This document shows, piece after piece, positions 14,015 through 15,240 of a DNA stretch of 15,240 bases (positions are counted from its first letter, which is position 1; the number at the start of each line of letters is the position of its first letter). The stretch is taken from the NCBI GenBank assembly GCA_964571145.1, contig CAZNAP010000051.1, positions 1 to 15,240 of the forward strand. The letters run 5' to 3'. Source of the stretch: Suilimivivens sp964571145 (GTDB lineage: Bacteria > Bacillota > Clostridia > Lachnospirales > Lachnospiraceae). The translations under genes were made by a program, and so were the position numbers. The notes under the pieces were generated by a model. The model made no database searches, was not told the origin of the DNA, and saw only the letters and a list, made by a program, of their open reading frames with translations.

Positions 14015-14050
14015 CCCCTTATTCAGAGTTGGTTAACAATAGGGTTTTTT
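14001..14050. terminator. Terminator-like hairpin sharing its arms with the BirA box
   Basis: The 16-nt segments 14001-14016 and 14031-14046 pair around a 14-nt loop. On the plus strand there is one C-A mismatch and a six-T tail (14045-14050); on the minus strand the same position is a G-U pair, so the stem is complete, but the tail is only four T. It begins 6 bp after the nucleotidyltransferase stop codon on the minus strand and is well placed to end that gene just before the birA promoter. Confidence 0.65.
14008..14039. promoter_or_regulatory. BirA-type operator
   Basis: TTGTCAACC (14008-14016) and GGTTAACAA (14031-14039) are separated by 14 bp. Known BirA boxes have TTGTnAACC-type half-sites about 14-16 bp apart in inverted orientation, so this is a close match (one base off in one half). 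The left half contains the -35 of the birA promoter. Confidence 0.75.
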
Positions 14051-14055
14051 ATTAG

Positions 14056-15063
14056 TTATTTACACTTTTGCACTACCTTCAAAAACCAGTCATACATATC
14101 TTTATCTCCTAGAGACTGCATTTTCTCCCGATCCACAATTACATTTTCACCTTCTATATGGCAAATGCTAAATAGGGGTTCAGAATTCAAATCTGCAATA
14201 CTACTAAAAGTCTTCCACTCTTCCAGCGACACACTACCCTTATCCACAATTTTCTGCAGATTTTCATAAGCGCCCTTATGCATGAGGTTTAGGCCATTAT
14301 TAAGACCAATTTCCCGGCATAGCTTTTGATCAATTTGATGCCAAAGATTATCTATAGCTGCCTGTCTCCTCTTCAAACTTGCAACACTCATGTCACCTGT
14401 GTCAAAGATTTTCTTTAGTAATTCTTCGTAATTGTCCGGTGTCCACTGGAGTGTTTTGCTCATATGAATCAGCCATTTCTCGTGAGGAACATATTCCTTA
14501 TTTGCAATAAACAGCGCTGATATTAAGGGTTCTATAGCGTTGTTCAGGCAATAATGTCCCTGCAAAGCATCTTCTCTGCGAATCCAAATATCTCCTGCCA
14601 AACGGTAACTCCACCAGGCGCCAAAAAGAAATCCTCCGGCTGTATCCACATCTGTTTTTTGTTTTAGTTTCTCTGTAAATAAATGCTGTAGTTCTCCGGC
14701 AGGGTCATACATGATTTTAGCATAGGACAAATCCCAAAGTGCCACTCCCTCATACTCTTTAGACAATTCTTCCTCATAATTCAGCAGCTTAATATCATAT
14801 AGCTGTCCATCAATTTTCGTGATTTCCAGTGCACATGGTGTCTGTTTCTCCTGATAGTTTTTAAATGCATTTTCATGCACAAAAATCACCACATCAATTT
14901 CTGATAATTCATCTGCATAGCCTCTGGACATTCCGCCGTCCAGCATAATACCGGCTACCTGCTCAAATGAGCCAAATAATTCCATGTGTTCACTTAAATC
15001 TAACATCAATTTCTCCAGACACCCAGATTTTTTAATACTTACATAAGGTCTTGTTGTTTTCAT
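14056..15063 (-). CDS. Nucleotidyltransferase-fold protein, DUF4037-like
   Basis: A 335-residue protein with an N-terminal nucleotidyltransferase fold. The signature spans 43-60: GGMSRGYADELSEIDVVI, giving the G-G-x-S-R-G loop and the metal-binding Glu55/Asp57 pair. A helical C-terminal half follows (about 150-335) with GAWWSYRLAGDIWIRREDAL and a conserved-looking ALFIANKEYVPHEKWL region, as in DUF4037 and related aminoglycoside-nucleotidyltransferase-like proteins. The substrate is unknown; I see no evidence for drug modification. I start at ATG 15063, which has AAGGAG 6-7 bases upstream; an in-frame TTG at 15096 lacks a ribosome site. It lies upstream of birA, separated by a terminator-like hairpin, so it is probably a separate unit. 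Confidence 0.75.
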   Translation of the reverse strand: MKTTRPYVSIKKSGCLEKLMLDLSEHMELFGSFEQVAGIMLDGGMSRGYADELSEIDVVIFVHENAFKNYQEKQTPCALEITKIDGQLYDIKLLNYEEELSKEYEGVALWDLSYAKIMYDPAGELQHLFTEKLKQKTDVDTAGGFLFGAWWSYRLAGDIWIRREDALQGHYCLNNAIEPLISALFIANKEYVPHEKWLIHMSKTLQWTPDNYEELLKKIFDTGDMSVASLKRRQAAIDNLWHQIDQKLCREIGLNNGLNLMHKGAYENLQKIVDKGSVSLEEWKTFSSIADLNSEPLFSICHIEGENVIVDREKMQSLGDKDMYDWFLKVVQKCK

Positions 15064-15077
15064 TATTTTCTCCTTCT

Positions 15078-15123
15078 GCCGCTTTGCGGCTTTCAAATAT
15101 TTTTAATGACTTGCATCAAGTCA
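15078..15123 (-). promoter_or_regulatory. Two short perfect hairpins in the nucleotidyltransferase leader
   Basis: GCCGC (15078-15082) and GCGGC (15086-15090) form a tight 5-bp stem with a 3-nt loop just upstream of the AAGGAG ribosome site. TGACTTG (15107-15113) and CAAGTCA (15117-15123) form a 7-bp stem with a CAT loop. They may affect translation; the second could also be a DNA operator. Confidence 0.4.
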
Positions 15124-15188
15124 TCTTGCATCATTTTCTATATGAAAAATGAAATCAACACTTTCCTCTTACTAGATTCTTAGCTAAC

Positions 15189-15217
15189 AAAAAAAGCTGT
15201 GGATTTCTCCACAGCTT
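15189..15217 (-). terminator. Intrinsic terminator of a gene right of the window
   Basis: AAGCTGTGGA (15194-15203) pairs perfectly with TCCACAGCTT (15208-15217) around a 4-nt loop. On the minus strand the stem is followed by an uninterrupted run of T (15195-15189). It ends a minus-strand gene whose coding region lies beyond the right edge. Confidence 0.85.
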
Positions 15218-15240
15218 CATAATTTCATAACAATGAAATA

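Overview
The window looks like a chromosomal segment of an AT-rich, low-GC Gram-positive anaerobe, most likely a Lachnospiraceae (Clostridia) member. The reasons are the dnaX-ybaB-recR order, a clostridial-type phosphofructokinase, DUF5711- and DUF6273-type proteins known mainly from this group, strong Firmicutes Shine-Dalgarno sequences and canonical sigma-A promoters. I cannot name a genus from sequence alone. Every protein gene here reads on the minus strand; the one clear plus-strand gene is a tRNA-Ser.

Left edge (1-727): a near-ideal minus-strand promoter with an AT-rich upstream element fires out of the window to the left, possibly into an rRNA operon. Between it and the first gene is about 580 bp of non-coding DNA with paired CGGGTAA/TTACCCG hairpins.

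Housekeeping run (728-9006, minus): in transcription order it is an MCP chemoreceptor, pfkA (TTG start), dnaX, ybaB, recR, galM, a membrane-anchored DUF5711 protein and a CvpA-family protein. Gaps are about -1 to 80 bp, so much of it may be co-transcribed. It mixes carbon entry (galM, pfkA), replication and repair (dnaX, ybaB, recR) and envelope functions. The MCP promoter carries two abutting inverted repeats.

Accessory pocket (9184-12133): tRNA-Ser(CGA) with its own promoter and terminator; then a 5'-truncated remnant of a RecG-like/AAA_4-type gene; then about 450 bp of structured non-coding repeats built from GTAGGT/ACCTAC motifs, including a possible pseudoknot or two-state switch; then a secreted DUF6273 / InlB-type repeat / LysM protein gene broken by a 4-bp tandem duplication (GCAAGCAA). 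This stretch reads as a decaying accessory site beside a tRNA.

Biotin module (12209-14050, minus): birA (biotin ligase/repressor) followed by bioY (biotin uptake S component). Its control region is the most information-dense part of the window. A BirA-type box overlaps the -35 and doubles as the arms of a terminator-like hairpin. A 26-bp inverted repeat covers the -10 and start site. An 18-bp copy of that inverted repeat sits about 79 bp downstream, just before the birA ribosome binding site. A separate 16-bp palindrome lies between them, and a half-site occurs before bioY. This suggests that an unidentified second regulator acts on biotin genes besides BirA.

Right edge (14056-15240): a DUF4037-like nucleotidyltransferase of unknown substrate, with two small hairpins in its leader, and the terminator of an upstream minus-strand gene outside the window.
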